In this document: in pieces, positions 49,401-59,978 of the stretch
Numbering within the stretch: position 1 is the first letter of the stretch
How the letters are laid out: the number at the start of each line of letters is the position of its first letter
Source of the DNA: Magnolia sinica
Lineage: Eukaryota > Streptophyta > Magnoliopsida > Magnoliales > Magnoliaceae
Length of the DNA: 64,000 nucleotides
Assembly: GCF_029962835.1 (NCBI RefSeq)
Contig: NC_080586.1
Span: 68,077,501-68,141,500 of the forward strand
Direction of reading: 5' to 3'
Program-made: the position numbers and the translations under genes
Notes under the pieces: generated by a model
What the model was told of the DNA's origin: nothing
The model's input: the letters and a program-made list of their open reading frames with translations, nothing else
The model's database searches: none

Positions 49401-49812
49401 ACTCTTAAAGATATATGTTTTTTATATTACTTAATATCATACAATATTACCAAAATTTTAAAATCTCATAATAGTTCATGAAAATTACACCAAACAATAT
49501 CATTGCGATGTTTTCAAAAATGTCCTTGTAAAATTAAAACTTCACATTTTTATTTCAAAATTAACAATCTAAAATTACTTTTAATTCGCACTAAATATTT
49601 TAAATTTTTTCCATTGAGGTTTTTCCCGATGACATCTCCAAGGGCATTTTTTTCATACAAAAGTTTCGAAAAAAAAGATTGGCAAATCTTGACTTTTAAA
49701 GGTCAAAATAACACTTTTTCAATAACTTTGGAATGAATTTGCCAATGGTAATTCATGCTTTTTGTACCTCTCTCAATACATTTAATATCATTCGATGTCA
49801 CTAATATGAACT

Positions 49813-49991
49813 CCTGTAACCCCTGACGTGGCCCAATGAAAAAGCGCCATGTGTGCTTGTTAGATGCAGGGCCTTCAGTAAAAATGGCAAATCATAATTT
49901 AACGCAGAAGAATCACCATTTTGAAAACAAGCCCCACATCTGACAAGCGCACATAGCCCTTATTCATTTGGTCACGTTAAAGATTACAAGG
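49813..49991. repeat. Fold-back element, copy 2
   Basis: Same structure: 'cctgtaacccctgacgtggc' on the left and '...gtcacgttaaagattacaag' on the right, with 'aaaaagcgccatgtgtgc' opposite 'gcgcacatagccctt'. Confidence 0.7.
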
Positions 49992-50584
49992 GATTCCTGT
50001 AACCCCCGTTGCAGGATATTCACATCCAACTAATATTGCAAAGATTTTAAACATCTCACAATATTTCATTAAAATTACACCAAATGATATTATCATGATA
50101 TATTCAAAATATCAACAAAATTTAAATTTTGCTTTTTATTGCAAAATTATCGAGATTTAAACACGATAAAATTTTGTTGATAAATAATTAATAAAATATT
50201 AATAAATCTACATTAAATAATTTTAATTTTTTGGTTAGATTTTCCCTTCATTTCAAAAATTTCTAAGGAAATTTTTTATTCGAAGAGCTATGAAGAAATT
50301 AGGCGTAAAGCCCACATGTTATAAGACCATTTCAAATGTCCTCTCAAACGTAGAGCCCACATGCTATATATGAAATCAAGCCCAAATACCAACAGGTAAG
50401 CCCCCACCATGATAACAAAACGGCCCAAAAAGTGAGCCCAACCGAACATTCAATGGGCCCAACCAATCTAAGTCATTTGATCATTTTGTAGGTTACCCCC
50501 TATTGGATGGGTTAGGTTTTCATACACACATCGAGGGGCTCACTATTCTCAAATTTGTTTGCTTAGAAACAGTCAAAGATTGCG

Positions 50585-50770
50585 TCTGTCCAGTAATGAT
50601 GACGTGCCGCCAATGAAAAAGCATCATGTGCGCGTGTCAGACATGGGACCTACAGTGAAAAGTAAAATTTCTCCCGCACAAAAGGACAATTTTGCACTTT
50701 CCACTATGGATCTCACGTCTGACACGCACACATGGCGCTTTTTCATTGGCGACACGTCATCACTAGACAG
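50585..50770. repeat. Fold-back element, copy 3 (best paired)
   Basis: Left 'ctgtccagtaatgatgacgt' then 'gccgccaatgaaaaagc', and right 'gctttttcattggc' then 'gacacgtcatcactagacag', pair almost completely. The arms extend through 'gcgcgtgtcagac'/'gtctgacacgcac'. A stem of about 70 bp would form. Confidence 0.85.
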
Positions 50771-51570
50771 GATATGTATAACACCTTGTTGCACGCAATC
50801 CACATCCATTATAAAGTACCTCCAAAGCATTCTTTAGCGCATTTCCTCTTAAAAGTATATTTTAAAAAAGGAAAAAAAAAAATCCATAACTTATTTTCTC
50901 TAAAAAGTTGTGGAACAAAGTATCATATAGCCACAGAATGGGTACATAATCTATCCCGTTTAATGGAATCCATCCCGTTTAATGGGTAAACCCCACCATG
51001 ATGATCAAATGAGGCAAAAATTAGCTCAAACTACTCATTTGGTGGGACAACCGAAAAAATAATGCACACTAACCCAAATTCTCCGAATTCATGTGTGGCC
51101 CACCTTGTAATTGGATTGACCTAATTTTAAGATTTTACCATCATGGTAGGGTGTACATGTTGGACGAGGTAAATTTCAAAATTTGCACCCCATAATTCTT
51201 AACTACACTTCTTTTAGTGCCCATAAGGGATTTCAATAATTTCATCTAAAAAAGTAGAAGCATCAATTTCAATTTTCCACTATTAGATGCATTCTTCGGT
51301 ATCTTCTAGAAAATGTATTTTTGAAAACTACCAAAACACACCTTAACTATTTTTCTCTAAATTATAAGATGACCCAAAAAATCAGACCGATCCAGTTATT
51401 TTGTGGGCACGACTTGGACAACTATGTGCACCAACTAAAATCCTCTAAATTCAACTATAATGAGCAAACCTCTGTGATGATTAAACGACCAAAAAATCAG
51501 ACCACAATCATTTTGTGGATTGATTATTTCACCCTTCAAAAGGCACATTTTGAATTCTGAATACTGAGGC

Positions 51571-52015
51571 CATCCTAACAACCACATGCCAAACTATATG
51601 TAACGATTGACATTTGTTGCATAGTTTCTCAAGTAACCAAATAATGCCTCCAATATTCTAAGTTTAAAAATAAATAAACAAATAATCTTTACCGCTATTT
51701 TTTTAAACAATAATACCAATTGTTACCATATTGTCATTTCTTGAAAAAAAAAAAAATGGACTCAAGAATTGTAGGCCATCCTAAAAACCGCATGCCAAAC
51801 TATATGTAACAATTGACCTTTGTTGCATAGTTTCTCAAGTAACCAAATAATAATGCCTTCAATATTCTTAAGTTCAAAAAAAAAAAAAAAAAAAAAACTT
51901 TACCACTATTTTTTTAGACAATAATATCATTACCATATTGCTATCTATCCAAAAAAAAAATGTTACCATATTGTTATTTCTTGAAAAAAAAAAAATAGAC
52001 TCAAGAATTGTAGGG
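51571..52015. repeat. 206-bp tandem duplication
   Basis: 'catgccaaactatatgtaac' through 'gactcaagaattgtagg' is repeated with a 206-bp offset (copies begin about 51,571 and 51,777). Long A-runs (51,877-51,897 and others) interrupt the second copy. Confidence 0.85.
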
Positions 52016-52169
52016 CTAAGATCAAGAATGTGTGTGAGTATAAAATCTAACCAATCCAACGAGTATACACCATCAAGATGATCGGACGACCTAATAATCA
52101 AGTGGATTCATAAGGTGTGGTAGATTGTTTCTTAGTTGTGTCCCATAAGATGATTGGATGAGTCTGATA

Positions 52170-52700
52170 TTTAGGTTGTTTGATCAACATAGTGGTGCCT
52201 ATAACGGATTAGAATTCATATGCATAACATGTGAGCACGCACCACAATGCTCAATTTTTACAACCTATAGAGAAAAATAGTTAATGGCATTTTGATCATT
52301 TTCAAAAACGTACCTTTTAAAAGACATGTGACAAAGAATGTCTCTAATAGTGCATAGTGTAAAGCAATGCTTCTTTTAGAGTAAAATAACTAATATGCCT
52401 TTCACTCCATTTCCTAAAGAAAAAGCGGAATCAAGAATTATAGGGCCCCAAATGGTGTAAATGGGTGCTCTTTTAAGGTGAAATGGCTAAGATACATTTT
52501 ACCCTAAAAGAAAACCAAATTTGGACCACTTGATCATCATAGTGAAGTGTACTTGTTTAATGGGCTGGATTTTATAAACGTATCATGTGGAACCATATTA
52601 CTCAGTTCGCATAACTTTTTAGAGAAAAGTAGACTAAGGGCATTTTTATCCTCATCAAAAATTTACTTATCAGAGAGGATACCTTGCAAATACGTTGTAT
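52170..52700. repeat. Diverged direct duplication, ~370-bp offset
   Basis: Segments at about 52,175-52,335 and 52,545-52,690 share the order 'gatca(a/t)cata', 'taa(c/t)gg', 'aacatgtg', 'agagaaaa(a/g)tag', 'gcatttt'. Homology is weak but colinear. Confidence 0.45.
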
Positions 52701-52800
52701 AGGGTTTCTTTTACACATGGACAATCAAACAACCCAAAAACACAATCATAAAGTGTGTTACATGAAATCAAAGAATTTTGGATGGTTTTGGACTCTAAAT

Positions 52801-53155
52801 ACTAGTGGCATTCTTTTGTAACTTGACAAGTATCTAGTAAAAGCTCCTTGAGATAATGCAAGGCATATATAGATGTTAGGATATGCATGCAGTGCTCGTA
52901 TGTCAACCAATGATCCTTGAGACTGAAAAATCGAAGTTCAATAACATACCTGTCAACTCTCTTAAAAAGCATATTTTTTAATACTAGTGGCATTCTTTTG
53001 TAACTTGACAAGTATCTAGTAAAAGCTCCTTGAGATAATGCAAGGCATATATAGATGTTAGGATATGCATGCACTGCTCGTATGTCAACCAATGATCTTT
53101 GAGACTGAAAAATCAAAGTTCAATAACATGCCTGTCAACTCTCTTAAAAAGCACC
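52801..53155. repeat. 182-bp tandem duplication
   Basis: 'actagtggcattcttttgta' at 52,801 and 52,983 starts two nearly identical units ending 'caactctcttaaaaagca'. Minus-strand ORF 52,802-53,116 reads through both and is an artefact. Confidence 0.95.
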
Positions 53156-53159
53156 CTGC

Positions 53160-53545
53160 TCAACGAATGGCCTGAATCTTTAACATATGTCCAACACAAT
53201 CACCGATACCATGCACTGCATGGCAATTGTTGCACGGGCCCAACATTCTATCGGAACTTGCATATTTACAACCTACCCCTAACTCAAGCAAGTTGCAAGT
53301 TGAACCAATTCAATACGAACTCAACTCAAGATTGAATAAGTCCCTACTTTCACCCACAATGGCCAGAATCTTTAACATATGTGACATCGAACACAATCAC
53401 CGACACCATGCACCGCACAGCAATTGTTGCACGGGCCCAACATTCTATCAGAACTTGCATATTTACAACCTACCCCTAACTCAAGCAAGTTGAACCAATT
53501 CAACACGAACTCAACTCAAGATTGAATAAGTCCCTATCTTCACCC
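53160..53545. repeat. 191-bp tandem duplication
   Basis: 'gaatctttaacatatgt' at 53,174 and 53,365 starts two units that share 'caattgttgcacgggcccaa' and 'acctacccctaactcaagca'. It is immediately adjacent to the 182-bp duplication. Confidence 0.93.
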
Positions 53546-53789
53546 ACACTCGTTATTTTTTAATTGTCTAGAGCAAAATTCCCAAGAAAATGAACTATTT
53601 TTATCATGGCCCAGGCCCACCGTAGCCTTTGCCAAAGAGGAAGTTCTAAATGTATTAAAAGTTTAATTGGACTTAACTGCTCAAAGGATCGATCTTCCAG
53701 AAAATTGGAGAGTTCTCCTTTATTTGAAAAGGACATTTTTATTGGGTAGATCTGAAACGTAGAAAGAAAGAGAGGCATGGTAATAAAAA

Positions 53790-53935
53790 TGGTTGTTATG
53801 GCTGTTATTGATGGCACCCGTTATGTGATACGGGACCGTAACACCCGCTTTGGGGGGAAATACCCCTAACGAGCCTGTGACAGCCATTACGGGACTATAA
53901 TGGGCCAACAAGGGGCCAATACCTATTTTCCTTTT
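53790..53935. repeat. Dispersed CCGTTAC-rich repeat
   Basis: 'ttgttatggctgttattgat', 'cgggaccgtaacaccc' and 'agccattacgggactataat' resemble a dispersed plant repeat rich in GTAACGG/CCGTTAC motifs. Borders and class unknown. Confidence 0.4.
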
Positions 53936-54049
53936 TTTTTTTTAAATCCTTCAAGATTAAGGCCCATATCATCACAATCATAAGACTGGCCATATGGCAA
54001 AACACTACGCCATTAAATACATTGGAGAGAGGAAGAGAGAAAATTATAG

Positions 54050-54800
54050 ATTGTGTTAGCTTTGAAGGACGTTTGGCAACTTGGATTTGGACATGTGCTG
54101 ACAATCCAAATCCATGATTTCAAATCCCTGATATTTTCATTCCATTAATTGCATTTGGCAACCTGGATTTGGAGGCATGGAGAAGGTATATCCTGCACTC
54201 AAATTACAACTATTGCATATGATTTTAGATCCCTGAGTTTTGCAAGCTACCTTCTGGAGAGGAAGGATAACTGCCCCAAATGCAAGAGCATCAGTATTTT
54301 GGCCTGGATTTAGATTCCAGTTACAAATGCCCCTTATACTATGTGATTTGAAATGATATTTGTCCAGGGAAGGGTTTCTTGGGTTTGCTCTGAAACAAAA
54401 CCCAAATAACTCAGATCGATCAATCACCAAAGATGGAAAAAGATTTAACAAAAGTTTTTGAAAAGATACTCCAAACCTACTGGTGGGAGGAGCTTTTATC
54501 CGATTATCTGGAATGACACTGAGGTTTCTTTGGCTTGATCTTAAAAAAAAAAAAAAAACATATTGATAAACAAGTAGACTGAAAAAAGGTAAAGAAAGAA
54601 AACCCAAGTTCCAGAAAATGTAAAGGAAAGAGATTAACAGGTCAGAAGGGCTTTTACACCATGTTTTGAAGCAATGACACTTTCCTCCAAATGGGTTTCT
54701 TGTGTTTTATCTAAAACAGGAAAACCAGAAATATAAGATCACTCCAATCAGAGAGAGACAGAGGGAGGGAGGGAATTTATACCAGTATCTCAAACACATG
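54050..54800 (-). other. Unclassified block with three AAGAAACC repeats
   Basis: On the minus strand, three acceptor-like tracts ('tttcag', 'ttttaag', 'ttttag') precede related segments 'caaacccaagaaaccc', 'caagccaaagaaacc' and 'aaacacaagaaaccc', about 130-180 bp apart. A 156-codon minus-strand ORF (54,137-54,607) spans two of them but matches no family. 'atttggcaac(t/c)tggatttgg' occurs twice (about 54,073 and 54,153). A transposon remnant or non-coding exon/intron series is possible. Confidence 0.3.
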
Positions 54801-54924
54801 CATCATGAATAATACCAAAGAGAGACAATAAAAATTACCCCCCAAAAAAGGAACTTTAGACAAGAAACAGAGCTTGAACTGATTACTGATGAGAAAGAAT
54901 ACCATGAGGGGAAGTGAGGCCCAT

Positions 54925-55310
54925 AACCTTAAGCTGTTCACCAGTGGGCCCCTGTCAAGGGTGGCTTCGGTGGATCCCCATATTCACGTAAGTGGGTGGA
55001 TCCCTGAGTGTGGGGGTCACCTTAACGTATGTATTTTACATCCATGCCGTTCATCCATTTTCACAGCTAATTTTAGGACATGATATAAAAAATGAAGTAG
55101 ATCCAAATCTTAGGTGGACCACGCTAGAGGAAACAGTGGTAATTGAATAGCCACCATTACAAACTTCTCGAGGGACACCAGAATGTTTATTTGCCATCCA
55201 ACCTGTCAATCACCATTGTTTCTTGTGGTGTGGTCTACCTAAGTTTTTAATGGTCAATAGCCACAGTGACCTGCGGTATGGCCCGGTTAGCATCCCATGT
55301 TCCCATTAAC
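54925..55310. mobile_element. GTGGGCCC-core MITE, rearranged copy
   Basis: 'gtgggggtcaccttaacg', 'atgccgttcatccattttc' and 'aatgaagtagatccaaatc' are followed by a collapsed right half ('cttgtggtgtggtctacc'). Confidence 0.55.
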
Positions 55311-55354
55311 CGGGACCCACATTCTTTCAAAATGATTATGAAAATACACCAATA

Positions 55355-55840
55355 GGTCCGGATTGCCTACAGCCCACCCCAAAGCTCTCTGGGGCCCCAC
55401 ATAGATGCCCATGACAAATCCACTCCGTCCATCAGTTTTACAAGACCACAGTAGGACATGAATCTAAAAATCAGGAAGATCCAACAAACTAGACAGCGGG
55501 CACGGAAACGTCCACCTTTGAAACCTTTCTAGAGCTGACAATGATGTTTATATACCATCCAAACCGTTCAGAGGGTTACTACTAATCAAGATAAACTGTA
55601 GGTATAAATATCATCATGATACAAAACTTCTGTGGAACCTACAAAGTTTCCAATGGTGGGCGTTCAATCCCTGCCATTTTGTGTGGTATGGCCCTCATGA
55701 GTGTTGGATCTGCCTGATTTTTAGACTCCCTTCATACTTTAGACTTGAAAAAGTGAAGGACGGAGGGGATTTGTCACTGGCATCAGTGTAGACCCCATAC
55801 AGCTTCTCACAGGCATAGGTAATTATCCGCTTCCATAATA
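55355..55840. mobile_element. GCGGATT-type MITE with GTGGGCCC core
   Basis: Left 'ccggattgcctacagccc'; right reverse complement 'gcggataattacctatgcc'. Internal 'tctggggccccac', 'atgtttatataccatccaaa' and 'gttcaatccctgcc'. Same family as 35,207 and 42,367, more diverged. Confidence 0.6.
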
Positions 55841-55879
55841 CATACATCGCGGTGAGTCATATCCTTAAAGACGACGGTA

Positions 55880-56130
55880 CGGTCAGGGGCTCCGTGGGGC
55901 CCACTGTGATCTATATGTTTTATCCAAGCCGTCCATCAATTTGGGCAGATCGTTTTAGAGCATGAGCCAAAAAAGGAGGCAGATCGAAGGGTCTAATGGA
56001 CCACACCATAGGAAGCAGTGGTAACAATGACCCACCACCGTTGAAACTTTCCTAGGGCCCACCGTTATGCTTATTTGCAATCCAACCTGCCCGTAAGGTC
56101 AGGTGGACCTGGATGAAGGGAAAACATAAA
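55880..56130. mobile_element. Left half of a GTGGGCCC-core MITE
   Basis: 'ggctccgtggggcccactg', 'aagccgtccatcaatttggg', 'acaccataggaagcagtgg' and 'cctggatgaagggaaaac' are in order. It is cut at about 56,130 by the start of another element. Confidence 0.65.
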
Positions 56131-56137
56131 CATCAGC

Positions 56138-57240
56138 GGAAGTGGATTGGCTGGTGTACCACACACCAGCTATATAGTGTCGTGCGAAGACGAGCACTGA
56201 CGGTCCTCGAGCTCCGAGTTGTGCGAACGGATCAAAGGAGATCAAAGTTACATGGGCCCCACAGTGATGAATTTATTATATCTACACCGTTCATCTATTT
56301 TTAGAGATCATTTTAGAGCATTATGCAAAAAATGAATGATATGCAAAGATCATCTGAAACACACCAAAAATAGCAGCAGAGATAATGATTTTCACCGTTA
56401 AAAAATTCGTAGGGCCCACCATAACGTCTATTTTCCATCCAATCTGTTCATAAGGTCACAAAGACCTGAATGAAGAGGAAAAACAAATTTCATATTGATC
56501 CAAAACTTTTGTGACCCCAAAAAGGGTTTCAATAGTAGACGTTCAATCCCCACTTCTTTTTGCAGTGTGGTCCACTTGATAGTTAGATCTGTCTTATTTT
56601 TCTTCTCAAGCCTTAAGACGAGCTCTCCAAATGGATGGACGGTTTGGATATAACACATACCTCATGCTCAGACCCACAGAACTTAATCAGCGGTGGTGGT
56701 GTCCGCATGAGTATCTGATCTGCCTATTTTTAGGCTCATCGCCTAAAACGATAGGAAGCATATTGATATACCCACGCCGTCCATCCGTTTTTCCAGCTCA
56801 TTTTAGGACGATATCCCAAAACTTAATCAGATCCAAATCTCAGGTGGACCACACCACTGGAAACAATGGTGAATGACCATTAAAAACTTTTTGGGGGCCA
56901 CGAAAATTTTTGATCAAACCGATCTTTGTATTTTCCTTCCATCCAGTTCTCGTTGACCTTATCAACGGGTCGGATGGCAAATAAACACTAAGGTGTGCCC
57001 CAGAAAGTTTTTGACGGTGGGAGTTCAATCAACACTGTTTCCTGTGGTGTGGTCCACATAAGATTTGGATCTCCCTAATTTTTGGGATCACGCACTTACA
57101 TTGTTTCTAAAAACGGATGAACGGCTTGGATATACGAAAAATATCAGGGTGGACCCTACAGGGCGTTGTCCACTCACAGAATGATTTGTCAAAATGAACG
57201 GACGGCATGGATAAAACACAAACATCATGGTGGACCCCAC
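56138..57240. mobile_element. AGTGGATTGG-type element and MITE tail cluster
   Basis: Begins 'agtggattggctggtgta' then 'ccacacaccagc', matching the inverted end of the 61.5-62.66-kb element, and shares 'aaaggagatcaaagttac' with it. After that come two back-to-back GTGGGCCC-core copies (about 56,250-56,690 and 56,760-57,240). ORFs here are shadows. Confidence 0.55.
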
Positions 57241-57307
57241 AGATCCCCTACAGGACCGTTAGCGGCAAAACCTACAGACAGAGGAAAAAGAAGAGAAGCA
57301 AAGATAC

Positions 57308-57328
57308 CTGCTGCTGCTGGAATTGCAT
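57308..57328 (-). other. Possible minus-strand first coding exon (7 codons)
   Basis: Reading down from 57,328, the minus strand gives ATG, then CAATTC and four CAG (M-Q-F-Q-Q-Q-Q), then a good donor 'CAG|GTATCT' at 57,307. It is preceded by a GA/CT-rich leader and, about 210 bp upstream, a TATA box. The rest of such a gene would run through the MITE-filled DNA below 57.2 kb, where I could not find a matching second exon. A 35-codon upstream ORF also starts in the leader. Speculative. Confidence 0.2.
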
Positions 57329-57537
57329 CTCTCTCTCAGGCTGTGACTCTACTAAAAATGGAGAAGGGAGGATGGGTAAATAAGGGCTGAGAAAGGAGTA
57401 GCAGAGAGACGTTGGGGACAGTGATGATGGAGTACAGCTGCATTCCAGCCTCGCAATTGATGTACGGTTGTGGTTGCAGGACCTTTAATCAGTGCCTCGT
57501 AATTCGAGTGTGACTGTACTCTTACTGGGGACCATTA

Positions 57538-57544
57538 CTTTATA
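57538..57544 (-). promoter_or_regulatory. Possible TATA box
   Basis: Minus-strand 'TATAAAG' in 'cagtgtataaagtaatgg', upstream of the possible first exon. Confidence 0.25.
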
Positions 57545-57830
57545 CACTGATTGCCTATGATGCTTGATACGCGGGACTTTGAAATGGGTCGTGCCAAAAC
57601 CTCGACTAAATTTAAATCGACTGAATTTACAGGCTAGAAATTGGATTAGTTGAGCATTGTCATAACTAAATAGTAGCTCTTAAGTTTAATTCGTTTGATT
57701 ATAAACTATAGTCCACGTGTATAACTTTCAACCTATGATGTGCGTGCAACACCCAACCTGTTTAATAGGTTGGCTCTATTATCATAATCAGCCACAATCA
57801 CTTGTCAATCGGACCGTATTAGTCATTTAG

Positions 57831-59220
57831 TATTGATAATTTATTAATGGCCAGAAATTGTTTATTATGTTATGGTTTGCCCAACAAGCAAATCTAGCTG
57901 ATTTTTAAACTAGATATGTTAATGATTGAGGATAAACTATTTAAGGGGTTGGATGTCACGTGCTCTTATGGCTTGTTTGATTTTTTAAAGCTTATGTAAT
58001 TACCCATATGAATGGATAATTATTACCATTTCATCCCTTTAATAATTAAACGAATTTCCATCTTAGAAACCGATTTAAAAGAGTTAGTTTAAATTTGTGG
58101 ACCTCAATGTTATGTGTATTATATATTCATTCCGTTCATCCGTTTTACCATAATATTTTGAGGCATGATCCAAAAAATGAAACAAATCCAACACACAAGT
58201 AACCCACACCAAAAGAAATAGTGGCCCCAAGAGGTTTTTAACGATAAGTGTTCGATTTCCTTTTTCCCATTATGTGGATATTCCTCATTTTTTGGCTCAT
58301 GTCATAAATTCAACTAGCATAATGGATAAACAATGTGGATAAGCAATACACATCATGGTGGGACCCACAAATATTTTATAGTCTTCTCAATTTTTGTGTC
58401 TAAAAAGTTGTTGGTCAAATCAAGCAATAGTGTTGTAAATAGCCGATGAAATAATTATTACCCATTTACATAAAAATTCAAACACACACTTAATTGATTG
58501 GTAATCACCGGCTAAATGAATTATAACTTGTAATTCAAATGTCTTTGTTTCTTTTGTTAGCTGGTTATTACACCTATGTTTAGTTCACACTCCACTGCTA
58601 GCCACCCCCACTAGAGAATCAATACTAAGACAGTGTTGAAATAAGGCATCTTTCACTCCGTCTATCACTTGAGCCATGAATCAAGGTGTTTGTGATTCAA
58701 AAGATTGTACTTGAAAGCTACTTATGAGTAAAAGTAACTCTTATATGGGAGATGATATATCTAACTAGTAAATAACTTAACTTTTGGTTCCTAATGAGTG
58801 CTAATGCCTTTTTATGCACCAATATCTTTGAAATTTTGATTATTGTACATCTTTTAAGAGCAATGGGCTATCGATGTGTGAGCCTTCCATACCCCGTTAT
58901 ATGTAAACCAAGTGGCATGGTTGCTCTACCATAAATTTGATAAACCCTAAAATTTAGATTCATCTAACCATCAAGATATCCTAAATATCAGCTTAATCCA
59001 GAACTTATACGATCTCAAAAAGTTTTCAATGATATTTTTTAATTACCACTGTGTGGTCTACTTGATCCTTGAAATTATCTCATTTTTTAGCTCATGCCCT
59101 AAAATAATATAGTAAAATTGACTAATGATAGGGATAAAACTAATACATCATTATGCCATCAAAGCCCTTGTACATTCACAGAATTGATCCAATATAAGAG
59201 GGTAATACCCCATTACAATG
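57831..59220. repeat. 1.3-kb direct duplication, copy A
   Basis: Starts 'tattgataatttatt(a/g)atgg' and runs colinearly with 59,979-61,288. Shared strings include 'aaggggttggatgtcac', 'ttttgaggcatgatcc' and 'gattgtacttgaaagc'. It includes a small GTGGGCCC-family piece near 58,130-58,370. No ORF is conserved between the copies. Confidence 0.9.
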
Positions 59221-59741
59221 GGGTTCACGTTATGTGAAATTAGAGATTTTAACCGTAGTTTTACATATTTCTCATTGGTGTCCCGCATAAGAGCTTTTTA
59301 ATACATAATATTTTATACGTACCGTTCAAATAACATTTCCTAACTGATGGACGAATTGGATTTACTATATGAAAATGGTGGGCCGACAGAGCCTGAGTGT
59401 TTTACGTGGCTGGGTGAAATAGGTGCCGTGTACTATTCCAGTCCGGTTAGCTGGACCTGAGCACAAAAATCCATAATTATACCGTGTATTGTAGTGCAAC
59501 GAAGAAAAGACTGGATCACCGGATTAGTTGGCGTAGCTGCCATATCAGCTGCTCCTTTCCTACCATTTACGGTGGGCCATAGAAACTAAGCCAGCAGGCA
59601 GCAACCATAACGTTGGGGCCCACCTTTTCGCGGTCCACGTTCTTAATATCTGGGGGCCATCATGAGAGTTTGGCGCTTTCAGCTGCTTTTAGTTTTGTGT
59701 CTTGGATCGGGTACCGCACCGGTGAAAGGGTATATGTATTC

Positions 59742-59978
59742 CGGACGTGGATTTACCGCGAAAGTCTTTCGCGTCGAGTTCTTGCAACCTAAACTTAGGT
59801 GGACCCACCGTGATGTTTGTGAGAAATTCACTTCATCCATTCATTTTTTAAGCTCTTTTAAGACATGGATTAAAGATGAATCGGATCCAAGACTCAAGTA
59901 GGCCGAAAATGTGAGGATTGAACGTCCACAATTTAAATATTCGTGGGACAATAGAAGTTTTGAATCAGGCTAATATTT
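59742..59978. mobile_element. Left half of a GGACGTGGATTT-type MITE
   Basis: 'ggacgtggatttaccgcg' then 'aggtggacccaccgtg' and 'gatgtttgtgagaaattc' match the left arms of the 35,207 and 42,367 elements. The right arm is absent: duplication copy B begins at 59,979. Confidence 0.7.

Larger units (their letters stand above)
48890..50310. repeat. AT-rich ~600-bp unit, diverged repeats
   Basis: Related units follow one another. 'catttttctcatacaaaagt' near 49,065 and 'catttttttcatacaaaagt' near 49,645, and then 'aaaggtcaaaata(g/a)cactttttt' in each, give an offset of about 580-590 bp. A third weaker unit follows 50,100. No ORF of interest: the 49,503-49,736 frame is a shadow. Confidence 0.65.

Noticed and set aside
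52802-53116. 104-codon minus-strand ORF with internally repeated peptide
   Set aside because: The peptide repeat simply reflects the 182-bp tandem DNA duplication. No family match and no start context.
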